This document shows, in pieces, positions 12,201 through 24,812 of a stretch of DNA of 64,000 nt (positions are counted from its first letter, which is position 1; each line of letters begins with the position of its first letter). This stretch comes from Syncephalis plumigaleata (taxonomy: Eukaryota > Zoopagomycota > Zoopagomycetes > Zoopagales > Piptocephalidaceae): positions 62,001 through 126,000 of the forward strand of contig JAIXMF010000008.1 in the NCBI GenBank assembly GCA_025201365.1, read 5' to 3'. The position numbers and the translations under genes were made by a program. The notes under the pieces were generated by a model. The model saw only the letters and a program-made list of their open reading frames with translations. It ran no database searches and was not told the DNA's origin.

Positions 12201-14508
12201 GGTGTAGGTAAAACTAGTTTAATTGCTAGTCTAGCTGCGATATCTGGTAGATCATTGGTGCGTATTAATTTATCGGATCAAACGGATCTCATGGATCTAT
12301 TTGGATCGGATCTACCGGTAGAAGGTGGCAAGAGCGGTGAATTTGCCTGGCGAGATGCACCATTCCTAAGTGCAATGAAGGCGGGCCACTGGGTACTACT
12401 CGATGAGATTAACCTGGCATCGCAGCAAGTACTCGAGGGTCTAACTCGTGTCTCGATCATCGTGGTGCCGTCTACTTACCGGAACTAGATCGTACATTCC
12501 ATCAAGCGGAAGGCTTCCGTATATTCGCAGCACAGAATCCCGTACAACAAGGCGGTGGGCGTAAAGGCCTACCCAAGTCATTCCTTAATCGATTTACGCC
12601 CGTGTTCGTGGAAGCATTAACACAACTCGACTTGCAATACATTTGTCGACATGTCTTCCCTAATGGCGATCAAGGCATTATGGATAAGATGATCGAGTTT
12701 AACGAACGTCTACGCGAAGAGACCATGATACGACGAACATTCGGACGACAAGGTGGACCATGGGAGTTCAATCTACGTGATGTATTCCGTTGGCTTGCCC
12801 TAATGAATGGCGATGATGATGATGTATCGCATGGCACAAGAACGATTTATCGTCCCGAGGATTTCGTCGAGTTAATCTACGCGGGTCGTATGCGTACACT
12901 CACCGATCGACAACATGTATGGCGACTATTTGAATTGGTATTCCAACGTAGCCCAATCTTACCACCATCCTATAGTTATAGTGTGGAGATCACTCAATCG
13001 CATATTCGTATAGGAGATGCACGATTAGCACGCCAAACCAGCTCTAATACGAATGGTAGTCAATTATCATTACGTTTATTGCATACACAATTGAGTGTGT
13101 TGTCATCTATCATGAAGTGTATCGAGATGCAATGGATGCCCATTCTCATTGGTCCAGCTGCCTCGGGTAAGACGAGTCTTGTACGATGGCTAGCACAAGT
13201 GACGGGTAATCCATTGGATGTCTTCTCGTTGAATAGCGGCGTTGACACTTCTGAACTACTCGGTGGATTCGAACAATTGGAACTGGCACGATATCGACAT
13301 GCTGCTATACGTTCATTGCAACAACAATTGGATAGAGCGTGTACACATCAACTGCTAAATGATAGTAACAAGACGGTAGAACATACACGATTACATCGAT
13401 TGAAGGCCATACATTACGAGTTACGACAATGGTTAAATAATGATGGTGCAACTACCTCGACATCATCGACATCATCAACATCATCATTTGCACAATGGTT
13501 CTCCATGTTAGTAGAGGAAGCATGCACACTCGTCGATGATCCCACTTTATTCCTTAATGCAATGAATGATGCTAAACAATTGCAACAACTTGATCCTACG
13601 AGTACTGGTCGATTCGAATGGGTGGATGGTGTACTGATTCGAGCAATGGAACAAGGAAGATGGCTTCTACTCGATCAAGCAAATCAATGTAATCCATCAG
13701 TATTGGATCGATTGAATTCACTATTGGAATTAAATGGCACACTACTCGTTAATGAACGCGGTCTAGTGAATGGTGAAGTTAAAGTGATACGTCCACATCC
13801 AAACTTTAGACTATTCATGACGATGGATCCAAGATATGGTGAACTATCACGTGCCATGCGTAATAGAGGTGTTGAGATGATGTTGTTGGAAGCAGAATGG
13901 CCACACAATCCATTAGATCTATCTGCTATATGCATCGATCTAGGTGTACCATTATCGATGATATCACACTTGTCAAACATGGATACGAATAAGATGACAC
14001 CGCGTGTATTATTACGACACTTACAAATGACAGTAGAGCGATTACAGCGAGGTGAATCGATGATGTCATTATTAGGATCATCATCAACGAGTGAAGATCA
14101 ACAACTGAATAGAGTACATAATCTCGTTACAGGTCCATTACTCGTACGAGATACACGACGTTGGTCATCTGTTGTACATGATATGCCATTATTACTTTAT
14201 CTAAATGATGCAACTACTCTACGTGAATTAGAAGCAATCACTCTAGTGTCTATGGCCCTTGATAGAAAGGATGACAATCAGTTTGAATGGTCTACCTACT
14301 TGTTAAATAGAATAGCATGTCCAACACAACGACAAATGATGAAATCACTCGTACAAGGATCGATTGAATCAATGCGTCAACATGCACTATCACAAACATT
14401 ATACGAGACTGGTCAGCAATTAATGAAGCAGATCACTCAACATTCTACTCATTCGGTAAGTAATACAATGATTAACTAGAATGAATATACATACTAATAT
14501 ACATACTA

Positions 14509-14539
<31 letters not shown>

Positions 14540-17500
14540 CAATGGTATGACTGTAGTAATGATCCAATTGTATGGCATGCCATTCATATGCCAGTCAATG
14601 TTAAACATCAAACATTGTTAACCAACTATAAAACAATACGACATTACTGGTTATTACTACATCGATGGCAGTGGATGTTACTTGAGGATAAATATCATGT
14701 AACAAGATCTACTGCTAGTAATAGTAATAGTAGTAGTACATATAGTTTACTTCAATTATCCTATCGTGTATCACGCGATGAAATGCCAGTTGATCGACTT
14801 GCTCATCCAGCACTACGATTCATCTATCCAATATTGACCTATTTGCATCAATGGATACCACAACTATTAACGACAATGAGTACAATAATGTCAAATCAAC
14901 ATCAACATGTAAGTGAATATAGATTATCTATCTAATAATTTACTTATACATATTAATTGTATATAGGAAAAGGAAATGATCCAGTTAATGAATCATATGA
15001 TGTTATGGCGTTCACTTGTTTACACAACAAATGCACCATTAGGTCATATTGTTGAAGTGATCAAATGGATTCATACTAGTATCGAGTATTTTAGAATGAA
15101 TGACATCGATGCATCAACATTTGATATGAAACTCATTGAACTATTAGATATGTTCATGGCTACTGCTTCATTACAATCAGGTAGTAGAATGAAGTATATA
15201 TGGCGTGCACTCCATCCAATTCTATTACAATCAAGTGATCTACAAGTAATAGAACGTATACTGATAGATGCCAGTCAAGTAGATGTCAATAATGAGGATA
15301 ACAGCAATGATAGTAGTAACAATGCAATGACACACTATCTAAGTCAAACCAATGGTACGTGTATTATATATGATATATAGATCTAGCTACTTAATGTGAT
15401 AATAGTGTTGATCGAGGAACGTCAATCCATATCCGAAGCAATAGCCACACTCTATTTATTAGAACGAACAACTAGACCCGATGAACGACGTGAACTACTA
15501 GAATCAATGCAGGCATTAGTAATGGTGAGTGATGAGAGTAAGCAATAATAATCTATGAATGACTAATACAATATTACATGTAGAAATTGAAGACACAACG
15601 TAATACAAGTAACAATGCAACAGTAGACATTTCATTAACACCATTAATGGAATACACGATATTAAGAAGGGAGAGTAAAGTACTTGCTCATTTACAGATT
15701 GCACATTCATATGATGTCATTATTAAGGTAAGTTATTAATTATATAGATATATATTGAATAGTTACTAATTGATATATGTATGTATACAAGATGAAATCA
15801 AATATAAATCAATTATATGAGCAAATGCAAATGAATACCACCTTCTCTATTGGTACACTTGCACTATATCGTCGATTATTATGGTTGATAGAAGATGTCA
15901 ATACATTTGAATCATCCTACTCAAGTAAGTGAATATGATTTGATTATTAATAATGACATTAATATATATGTATATGTATCATAATAGTATATCAACGTAC
16001 ACTCATTGAAATACAACTATCATGGATGACTCGTTTATGGCATACATCAAGTCGATATGGATTTAATTGGTTTGCACCTGAGTTGATTAATACTAATCAA
16101 GGTTGGGTATGTATACAATGATATATTAATAATAAGTGTATTAATACTAATTAATATGTAGCATACAACAATGGTAGAGGGATCTGCTCTATTGTATAGT
16201 GAATTATCAACAGCGTATCTTTTAGATTTTAGGTAAGTATATATGAGGAATACATTGATAATAATGGTAAACTTACTCGATGATAGTTATCAATTTACAG
16301 ATACGTCCATTGGTGAATATCAATCACTTAGTCATCGAGTGAAACAACTAGGACACTACATGACACAACCGATAGAATCAGTTGATATTGATACTAATCA
16401 ATTGACCTTGCTGTGTACTGCAGTAGAACAGGCAAGTATTGCATCTTTGTATTTCATATTTCATAGCACTGTACTCATTAATGTAATTGAATAGATATTG
16501 AATTGGATTGAATTTACTAGTGACATATCGCTACATTCATTGTTACACTCGTCAGATAGTAATCAGATACAATGCTGGCTAGATCAAGTACGGCAACATC
16601 TGAATAGACTACAATCGAGTAATGATGATAATGCATCGTGTCTAATGTCACATCGTCTACACAGTTTAATGACATCAGCATTGAACATCATCGATGAATG
16701 GTTGTCTACACGTACTACTCCTAATCTCGCTAGTCAAGGACGACTCTGGATATTGGTGTCATTGTTATCGATTGAATTGTATGTGCCTGATTATGCAGTA
16801 GATCCAGCCTCTGAGGGTATTCTTACATGGCATCAATTACTGGAACGACAACGACAATTGGGTCTTGGTCGAATGATTCATCAAGCCATTCAACGTGTAC
16901 TTACCGGCATTGAAGATAATCTACGTATTGACGAACTATCTGGTGAATTACAATTGATTGAGAAGCAGCAACAATCAATGCTCGCTGATCGAGTACCTCG
17001 TCCTGAATCGACCACTCAACTAGCCGATGTATTCAATGAGTTACGGCAAATACAGCAACATCATATTGATCCACAACAGATTGAACAACTATTGATGGAA
17101 TTGGTCATGAATGATCATGCTACACAATCACAGGCATATGCATCGGAAGCATTGTTACAAGAGAATCTGGAGCAGTATGTTATGCGTGCTCTACACAAAT
17201 TCCCGCTATTCCGTGATCTATTAGAGCCATTATGTTTATTCTTGTATCAATTGAAACATGGCCTACGTCTAGTGGCTAAATCGGCACACGTCAATTCATT
17301 AGGAGATCGATGGATTACCGACACACTTGCTACATTGTTGGATATTCACTCGTTATCCATTATGGCGGGATCTAGTTCGAATGACATGTTAGTGTCAGTG
17401 TTGGAACGTGTACTGCAGCAACATGTTCATCTATCGGATACCTCATCGATTGAGTCATTACTACTGCAATTGTTACGTCGTATTGATCTAGTAACTGATC

Positions 17501-20500
17501 GAGCACCTACTACACGACATACACTGTTACCATTGATTCATCGAGCACTCGGACTAGCACAGAAACGATGGAGACAAGCAGAGAATCAACGTCAACAAGA
17601 TAAAATTGAATCGTCTAGTTTGTACAAGTCATCATCCTCTACTAGTGCTGCCACCATTGAACATGTAGCGGAAGATGAAGATGAGCAGGAACTCAAGGAG
17701 ATCAACGAGCTATTCCCTACATTTGTTGAAGAATTCTCGCAATACATCAAGGAGGATCTCAACGAGGTGACAGCCATTCCTTCTACTACTACGACTACTA
17801 CGAGTAAGAAGTCGAGTATTGCAGATGAATTCACCGAGACAACTGCCATACAATTCAGTCGTTGGTATATCGGTTACTTCTTGAATGACACACCCACTGC
17901 TGATAGAAAGCGTGGACTACTCGGTCTATGGTCTGACGCGTATCATTTAGCGGGTCGATTAGCCAATACATCGACTAGAGAGAGGCCATTAACCTTCCCG
18001 TCATTGAATAGTGTACATCATCTACAACGTGTGGAGATTATACGACAAATGAATCAATTGAACTCTACTTCGACTACTTCGACTAGTGATGTTACTGTTG
18101 TTAAGGATATCTACAAAGATATCAATGTAGATGAGACATTACGTGTAGTTGCACCGTTAGAACGATTAGAAATGCGTATTCAAGAGTTATTAGTAATGTG
18201 GCCTGATCATGCTGTTCTATTACAAATACTCGAGATATCCACACGTCTACGTCGATTCTCACTTTCCTCACCCATCATGCGATTCCTCACTGGATTGGAG
18301 TTACTCTTATTCAAGGCACAAGATTGGGAAGATTATGCCGGTCAACATGTCACACTATCCGCACAATTGGCCGATATTACGGCACTAATTGTACGATGGC
18401 GTGAACTGGAACTGAATAGCTGGCCACATCTACTGGATCAACAGGATGAAGCCATGGCAGATATAGCACACAAATGGTGGTTTGACGTATTCTCGGCGAC
18501 ATTAGCCCCTCGACTATTCGCTATCAATGATGCTGATAGTGATGATAATGAGAAGGAATTACGTCAAGTACTCGAGTCATTGGAGCAATTCATTCAAGGT
18601 GCCTCACTTGGACAATATACTCATCGTGTACGCTTTTAGGTGCCATGTATCATCATGTCTATGAAGTGACGAGACAATCATCACTGCCCACACTCGATCG
18701 ACTTGCTGATGCTCTATGGCATCTATACCGATATCATCGACAGTTCATTCCACTTGTACAATCTACTATTCAACAACAACGTCAACCGATTGAACGTCAA
18801 CTTAAAGAATCAGTCAAGCTTGCCAGTTGGAAGGATGTTAATGTGTACGCGTTGAAACAAAGCGCGCAAAAGACACATCGACAATTGACGCGATTTGTTA
18901 GACGTTACAAAGAAGTACTCATACAGCCTGTACTGCCTGTACTGACACGTCCAGATCTATCATTTGTCAATGAGTATCGATGGCCATCATCCAGCACAGC
19001 TATCTCATTCAGTCTGCCATCTGTGCCATCGATTGACGTGTTAACATGGTCAACATCCACTAGATCATTACTCGCTAGTCGTCAACAACATGATAGTGAT
19101 CATGATGATAGTGTCACCACATTAATGGATCTACCTCGACTTGTGGAACGTCTACATCATATTATTAGTAGGCAGCCATTTGATCAAATAGTCGATACTC
19201 GTCTACTTAATGGTATTGACCAGTTGACTACGGCGATTATTGAACGATCGACCGAGTTACGCGATGCTTCCAAGGCAGCCATTGCCAATGATCCAAAATG
19301 TGCTAAACACTGGAAACAATTGAAACGTAAAGCGTTAGCCGATCTATTAAAGGAATTACGCTTTATTGGATTGTCAAGTAGGGCGATGATCGAGTCATTA
19401 CCGGATGCCATGTTACGCCCATGTACTCACACGGATCAACTTGTGGAGATGTCATCTACTTTGAAGGAAGCGTGTCAACGTGCCGATGACTACTACTTTA
19501 GATTATGGACAAAGTTACCGCATCTACAACAAGCGGCACGTCAAGCTAATCCTGATCTAGCCGTGCTACAAGTACAAAAGGGTCTTGGATTCACTGTGTC
19601 ATTGGGACAATCATTGATACGTTTACGTGAGGCATCAGCTGTTTATTATCGTGCATGGTCACGATTGAAGATGGCCACCTCCACTTGGCAGTCGACTACT
19701 TCTATGCTGAGTGATGACCATGATTCCTCGTTAGCTTGCGTTGATACTCTACTACAACATCATCAGCAATTGGCATCACTTTACACGGCCGTATCAACTT
19801 GTCGCACTGTCATGGCCATCGATGTTAACATGAATGATCATGATCGACTACGTTGGAATAGCACTTACCTCGATCCGATTGAATCAATGTATCAAGCCTA
19901 TATGCCATTACATAGACAGTACATAGAGTTGCCACATCAATGCAATCTAGTAGTGATACCTCATCCATCGATTGTTGCGTTAATGTTGGAACAACGTCAA
20001 TTACTCGATGAATTGTATCAACAAGTACAACAACATGAATCGACCCTGTTCATGTCTACTAGTGTATTGACTACACCATTGTCTGCTGCTAGTGTCTCGT
20101 TATCTGTTAACGCTAAGCGTGCAATCAGTCATGATGATACTACATTGTCTATTCTATCCACTGCACAACAATTCATTGATATGGTACGTTTATCGGTACA
20201 AGGTCTAGTTAAGCAGTTACCGGATACATCACCGATTGAAGATCCATTTGAATTGAGAAAGCATCATCTAAATGATGAACTGCATCGATTGTCGCGTGTG
20301 TGTGCACTAGGTCGTCTATCCGATATAGCCAATCTAGCGAATCAATTGAATGAGCAGATGAATGTAATGTCAATCAGCGATAGCAGTGCTGCATTATTTG
20401 TATCCGATCTACGCACTCGTCTCTATCCGTTCATTAGTCAGTACATATCGGTGGCCGATTACTTACTGGAACAACACATTGTACTACAGCAACGACTCGG

Positions 20501-23465
20501 CAAATTCGCCTACATCCTTTGTGTACTAATGACACATTTATTCAAAGATGGTTTCTGTACACCGAGTGATCAGCCGAGCTCTAATGAAGGAGAGACCGAG
20601 AATAATGTACAAGGTACGGGTATCGGTGAGGGTGAAGGAGCCCAAGATGTTACCGATGAGATTGAAGACGAGGAACAAGTGCTGGGCCGACAAGGCGAGG
20701 ATAAATCGGATGAGGCCACGAATAAAGATCAAGAGGATACAAAGAAGGACAGCGGTATGGAGATGGAGAATGATTTCGAAGGTCAAATGGAGGATGTACC
20801 GGCACCATCCGATGATGAAGAGGCAGCCAATGAAGATGAGGAAGATGACGATGACGATGAAGAGGAATTGGATGAAGGTATCGGAGAGGTGGATGATCAA
20901 CATGAAGATGCGATTGACGAGAAGATGTGGCAAGATCCTGAATCGGAACAAGAGGAAAAGTCAAACGAGAATGAGAAGGAAACGAAAGGCGCGGGTAATG
21001 CCGCCGAGAACGACATGGTAGCGGGTGATCGTGATGATGACGATGATGCCAATGCTGATACCGGTGACAATGACAAGAACGAGTCGAGTGCGGATAATCA
21101 GCAAAAGGAACAGAATATGGATGATGAAGAACATAAAGAACAGAAGGAGGATGCTGATGGTGAAGAGGAAGAAGAGGAAGGTGTGCCAGATCCACAACAA
21201 CCAAGCAATCCCATTCAACCGCAAGATGTTCCGGAAGCAGAGATGTTACAACTGGATGATGATCTTGAACTCGATATCAATGACGATGAAGATGCTGGTG
21301 GTGAGGAAGAGGAGCCGGCTGGTATGGATAATGTCGATGATATGCAAGATGCGCTTGACAACGATGAAGACGATAAAGAGGGTGAAGACGGTGACAATAT
21401 GCAAGAAGGGGAGGATGAGGAGCATGATGATTTAATGGACTTTGCTCATCAAACTGGTGAAGATGCACCAGAGGAGGAGGAGGAAGACACGGCGAATGAG
21501 CCTGGTGAGGAAACGCCTATGGACGAGGAGGATGACTTGAAAGAGCCAGCATTATCTCCGGATGATGAAGATGACGAAGAAACGATTAAACCACCTGAAG
21601 ATAAAGCAATGTCGGTCGAGCAGAGTATGGGTCAAGGACAAGGACAATCGATGAATCCGGAAGATAAAAAGCAGGAAGAAGGCGATGAGGAGCGTATTGA
21701 CGATGATGCGATGGAGCAGCAAGCATCTATGCAGGAGGATACTACGAATAGTAGCAATAACGACAATACGATATCTACAACATCGATGGCTCAACAAGGC
21801 AAAGTATCGCATGAACGTCCATCTGGTATGGAGGAGACACCGCAAGCACCTACATCATCATCTGATGAAGATACGACACCACGAGCACCAGATGCACCGA
21901 ACCCTCGTCGTAATCTCGCTGAAGCATTGAAGCATTGGCGTGAACGTTTATCAGTGTTATCGGAACCAGTCGCGCGAGATGATGATGACGACAAGAAGGA
22001 GGAGGATGAGAAAGATGCTACAACATCAAGTGTAATGGATGCGGCAACCTACGAGTTTACCGAACAGATGAACGACGATATCACTGATGGCGAAGCATTA
22101 GGTGCAGCTAATCAGGAACAGATGGACAAGACACTACGCCAAGGATTGACGGAGGAGCAGGATCAAACGATGCCCGATTCAATGATGGAGGTAGAAGAAA
22201 AGAATGAGGAAGAAGATGAAGATGTCGCCAGTATTCCATTAGAAGAAGAGGAGGAGAAGACGCAATCAGTAGAAGCAGAATCTAAATCGACATTGCCACC
22301 TACTGCTACTGCTTCAACATTAGATGCATCATCATCATCATCATTGCCACCATCCACTAATGAAGATGATCATCGTCGTGGAAGAGAGGAGACATTAGAA
22401 GATGCACCATTATCTATGGTAATGACTATGGCTATTGATAATGAAGAAAAAGAAGAAGAAGAGGTGACATCAAGTAAAGAGACAGCAATAGATGATGATG
22501 ATGATGATGTATTTAATATGGTGGATGTGGAAGCAATGCGTGAATCATTACAACAGCAACTTGATGCATGGATGGCGAGTGGACGAGAACGTGAGGAGGA
22601 GTCGCACGCATTATGGCAAGGCTACGAGATGGTCACTCATGATCTAGCGTTGACACTATGCGAACAACTACGATTGATACTTGAACCGACACTGGCCACT
22701 CGATTAAAGGGCGATTATCGTACGGGTAAACGATTGAACATGAAGAAGATCATTCCTTACATTGCTAGTCAGTTCAAGAAGGACAAGATCTGGTTGAGAC
22801 GTACACGTCCTAGCAAGCGACAATATCAAGTGTTGTTAGCAATCGATGACTCGCACTCGATGGCCGAATCACACTCGGTGGAATTAGCCTACGAATCAGT
22901 GGCATTGATATCGCGTGCACTGAATCAACTTGAAGTAGGCGAGATGAGTGTGGTTGGTTTCGGTGAACAAGTTCGTTTATTGCAACCATTTAATGGTACA
23001 TGGTCATCCGAAACGGGTCCTTACTTGTTACGCGAACTTACCTTTAAGCAAACGCGTACCAATGTACGACAACTACTACACACCACGAGTGAATTGTTAC
23101 AAACAGCACGGTATGATAGTAGTAGTAATAGTGTCGATGATGATCTATGGCAATTACAGATTATAATATCCGATGGCATATGTGATGATCATGCACGATT
23201 AGCGGAAATGGTACGTGCAGCCACAGAACGACGTATCATGACCGTGTTCATTGTGCTAGACGATAAACCTACGGCACAATCGATTACTGCGACTAATCGT
23301 GTTGCCTACGAGATGGTTGACGGTAAAATGACCCTTAAAATGACACGCTATCTCGATACATTCCCATTTGAATATTACGTTGTATTAAGACAAGTGGAAC
23401 TGTTACCGCAAGTATTAGCGGATGCACTACGACAATACTTTAGTATAGTCAATGGTAGTCATTAA
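6268..23465 (+). CDS. MDN1: Midasin, AAA+ ribosome-assembly ATPase
   Basis: Midasin (Rea1/Mdn1) is the giant dynein-like ATPase that strips assembly factors from pre-60S ribosomes in nucleolus and nucleoplasm. All parts are visible. Six AAA+ P-loops lie near 7577 (GPTGVGKT), 8755 (GETGCGKT), 10083 (GPTSAGKT), 10960 (GETGCGKT), 12190 (GSPGVGKT) and 13150 (GPAASGKT). Walker B motifs read LLDEVNLA, VLDELNLA, LLDEISLA and LLDEINLA; AAA1 (LIEDIDLA) and AAA6 (LLDQANQC) are atypical, as is known for the family. A long linker, a D/E-rich tail (about 20560-22520) and a C-terminal MIDAS domain (DDSHS near 22848, ISDG near 23170) follow. I place 14 exons (6268-6815, 6866-6944, 7000-7247, 7307-7643, 7710-14455, then eight small exons 14540-16431, and 16495-23465). 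Eight single-base losses interrupt the frame. Restoring them gives 5475 codons. Confidence 0.95.
16432..16494 (+). other. GC-AG intron in MDN1
   Basis: The exon ending CTAVEQ is followed by GCAAGT, not GT, and the next exon (ILNWIEFTSD) begins after GAATAG. Reading through instead reaches a stop at 16492-16494. The donor fits the strong consensus AG|GCAAGT expected of GC-AG introns. The other MDN1 introns I placed are GT-AG. Confidence 0.75.
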
Positions 23466-23469
23466 TAAA
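23464..23469 (+). terminator. MDN1 poly(A) signal, overlapping the stop codon
   Basis: AATAAA begins inside the MDN1 stop codon (TAA at 23463-23465). The LINE inserted 31 nt after the stop, so cleavage now probably occurs inside or next to the LINE's left edge. Confidence 0.5.
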
Positions 23470-23482
23470 GTATTGAATGCTT

Positions 23483-23496
23483 ATATATAATAATGT
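23483..23496 (+). repeat. Target-site duplication, left copy
   Basis: The 14-nt sequence ATATATAATAATGT is repeated exactly at 30036-30049, flanking the LINE. The first A of the right copy could belong to the A-rich tail, so the duplication is 13 or 14 nt. Confidence 0.85.
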
Positions 23497-23567
23497 GTGG
23501 CGCTTTCTCCCATTTTTTATTTTTCAAAGAAAAAGAAAAAGGAAAAATCAAAGTTAACCAGTACAAC

Positions 23568-24767
23568 ATGGAACAACCGACCCCATACGCTGTAGCGGCA
23601 GCCAGAGCAGAAGCAGAAGCAGCTCAGCAGCAGCTAAAAGAAAAGCGTATAAAGAGCCACTGCATCGCAGTCCCGATTACGACCAACCTGGTAGAGATAC
23701 TATCAGCCATGGATAATAAGCTCGGCAAGACCCATTGGAGAGCTAGTCACGACACAGCCGCTGGCGAATACATTATCAGCACGAAAAGCCAAGATCAAGC
23801 GAGAACCTTAGTCAAAGAGGGTCTACTAGTGAACGGCAAGAAGCTGGAAATCCGTGGATTCGAAGGAATCACCCCGGTAAACCTACGTCTTGTAGGTTTG
23901 GACGCTAGTGACGAGGAGGAGGAGGTCGCTAGGATAATGCAGCAGAGCCTGGGAGGAGCAGCGAGAGTACTGTCTGTCAGACGAGTAACTCGCAGGTATG
24001 GTGATAACCATTACTTTACCTCAACCGCGATTTGCAAATTTGAAGGGATTGTAGCAAACATACCTAAGGCAATAAAGTTGAATGCTTCTTACATTAAAGT
24101 ATTTAGAAACGACGCGTGTTATAAGTGTCATACTGTGGGACACATTGCGAAATTCTGCCCCGCGAGCGAAAGCATGAGGAGTCCGCCGCGAGCGACGGAA
24201 GAGAAGCAAGCCGGAAGCGAGTGGCTTCGCAAGAGAGTGGAGACGACGAATGAAGACGACACGCAACAACGGAATGTGCCAGAAGAGAATGAAGAAGCAG
24301 TTAGCACCTCACCCACCCCTCATGGTCCCCAGAGAACTGGGAAACCAGTGGCGGTAGGAGAGCAAGGTACGGGCGGTTACACACAAGGGAAGAAGCGCGA
24401 TTTCTGTGATGTAAACGTCGATGGCCTAGCTATGCTAACTGGCATCAGTCTGGAGCCAGCCAACCCCAGACAGCAGGAGAAGACAGCGCCAGTCGACGAA
24501 AACGACGAGCAACCAGCGAGTATGAGCAGTGAAGAGGATCAAGAGAACAACAACGCAGAAGAACGCGAGGGAACCGACGATGAGATGGACTATGATGACA
24601 GCAACTCACATGAACAGCAAGAAAACATACCAGATGGATCAGCAAACGATTTTGACGACGACGACAACGCCAACGCCAACGACGACGACGACGACGATCC
24701 AGACCGAACACCAAAGATACACATGGTTACTACAAGAAGTATGGGACTGGGTCAAACCAGTCAATAA
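23568..24767 (+). CDS. LINE ORF1 protein, CCHC zinc knuckle
   Basis: ORF1 proteins of LINEs bind element RNA and form the ribonucleoprotein. I start at the ATG at 23568 (MEQPTPYAV) because the upstream in-frame ATG at 23493 lies in the host target-site duplication and gives a poly-Lys leader. The protein is 399 aa. It has an Ala/Gln/Glu-rich N-terminal helix, two RRM-like alpha/beta segments (about residues 30-100 and 105-180), one knuckle CYKCHTVGHIAKFC (about residues 184-197), then a long disordered, acidic C-terminus (Glu/Asp/Asn-rich, ending with a poly-Asp run). Only one CCHC is visible. The RRM assignment is by pattern only. Confidence 0.8.
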   Translation: MEQPTPYAVAAARAEAEAAQQQLKEKRIKSHCIAVPITTNLVEILSAMDNKLGKTHWRASHDTAAGEYIISTKSQDQARTLVKEGLLVNGKKLEIRGFEGITPVNLRLVGLDASDEEEEVARIMQQSLGGAARVLSVRRVTRRYGDNHYFTSTAICKFEGIVANIPKAIKLNASYIKVFRNDACYKCHTVGHIAKFCPASESMRSPPRATEEKQAGSEWLRKRVETTNEDDTQQRNVPEENEEAVSTSPTPHGPQRTGKPVAVGEQGTGGYTQGKKRDFCDVNVDGLAMLTGISLEPANPRQQEKTAPVDENDEQPASMSSEEDQENNNAEEREGTDDEMDYDDSNSHEQQENIPDGSANDFDDDDNANANDDDDDDPDRTPKIHMVTTRSMGLGQTSQ

Positions 24768-24788
24768 TATACAGGATATATCTAGAAT

Positions 24789-24812
24789 ATTATATATAAC
24801 ATAATATATAAT
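24789..24812 (+). other. Perfect inverted repeat at the ORF1-ORF2 junction
   Basis: ATTATATAT (24789-24797) and ATATATAAT (24804-24812) form a perfect 9-bp stem with a 6-nt loop. The right arm includes the A and U of the ORF2 start codon (24811-24813). ORF1 ends at 24767. All pairs are A-U, so the stem is weak. Confidence 0.55.

Noticed and set aside
8790-12443. Programmed ribosomal frameshifts in MDN1
   Set aside because: There are several sites, each at a different sequence with no shared slippery heptamer, and the same kind of one-base loss occurs in unrelated genes of the window.
20538-22357. Many ORFs on both strands opposite or shifted against the MDN1 tail
   Set aside because: They are shadows of the GA-rich repetitive coding of the acidic midasin tail; their M/R/K- or H/L/S-rich translations are what such a tract gives in other frames.
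23493-23567. ATG at 23493 as the LINE ORF1 start
   Set aside because: It lies in the host target-site duplication and so is not part of the element; the ATG at 23568 is inside it and starts a plausible protein.
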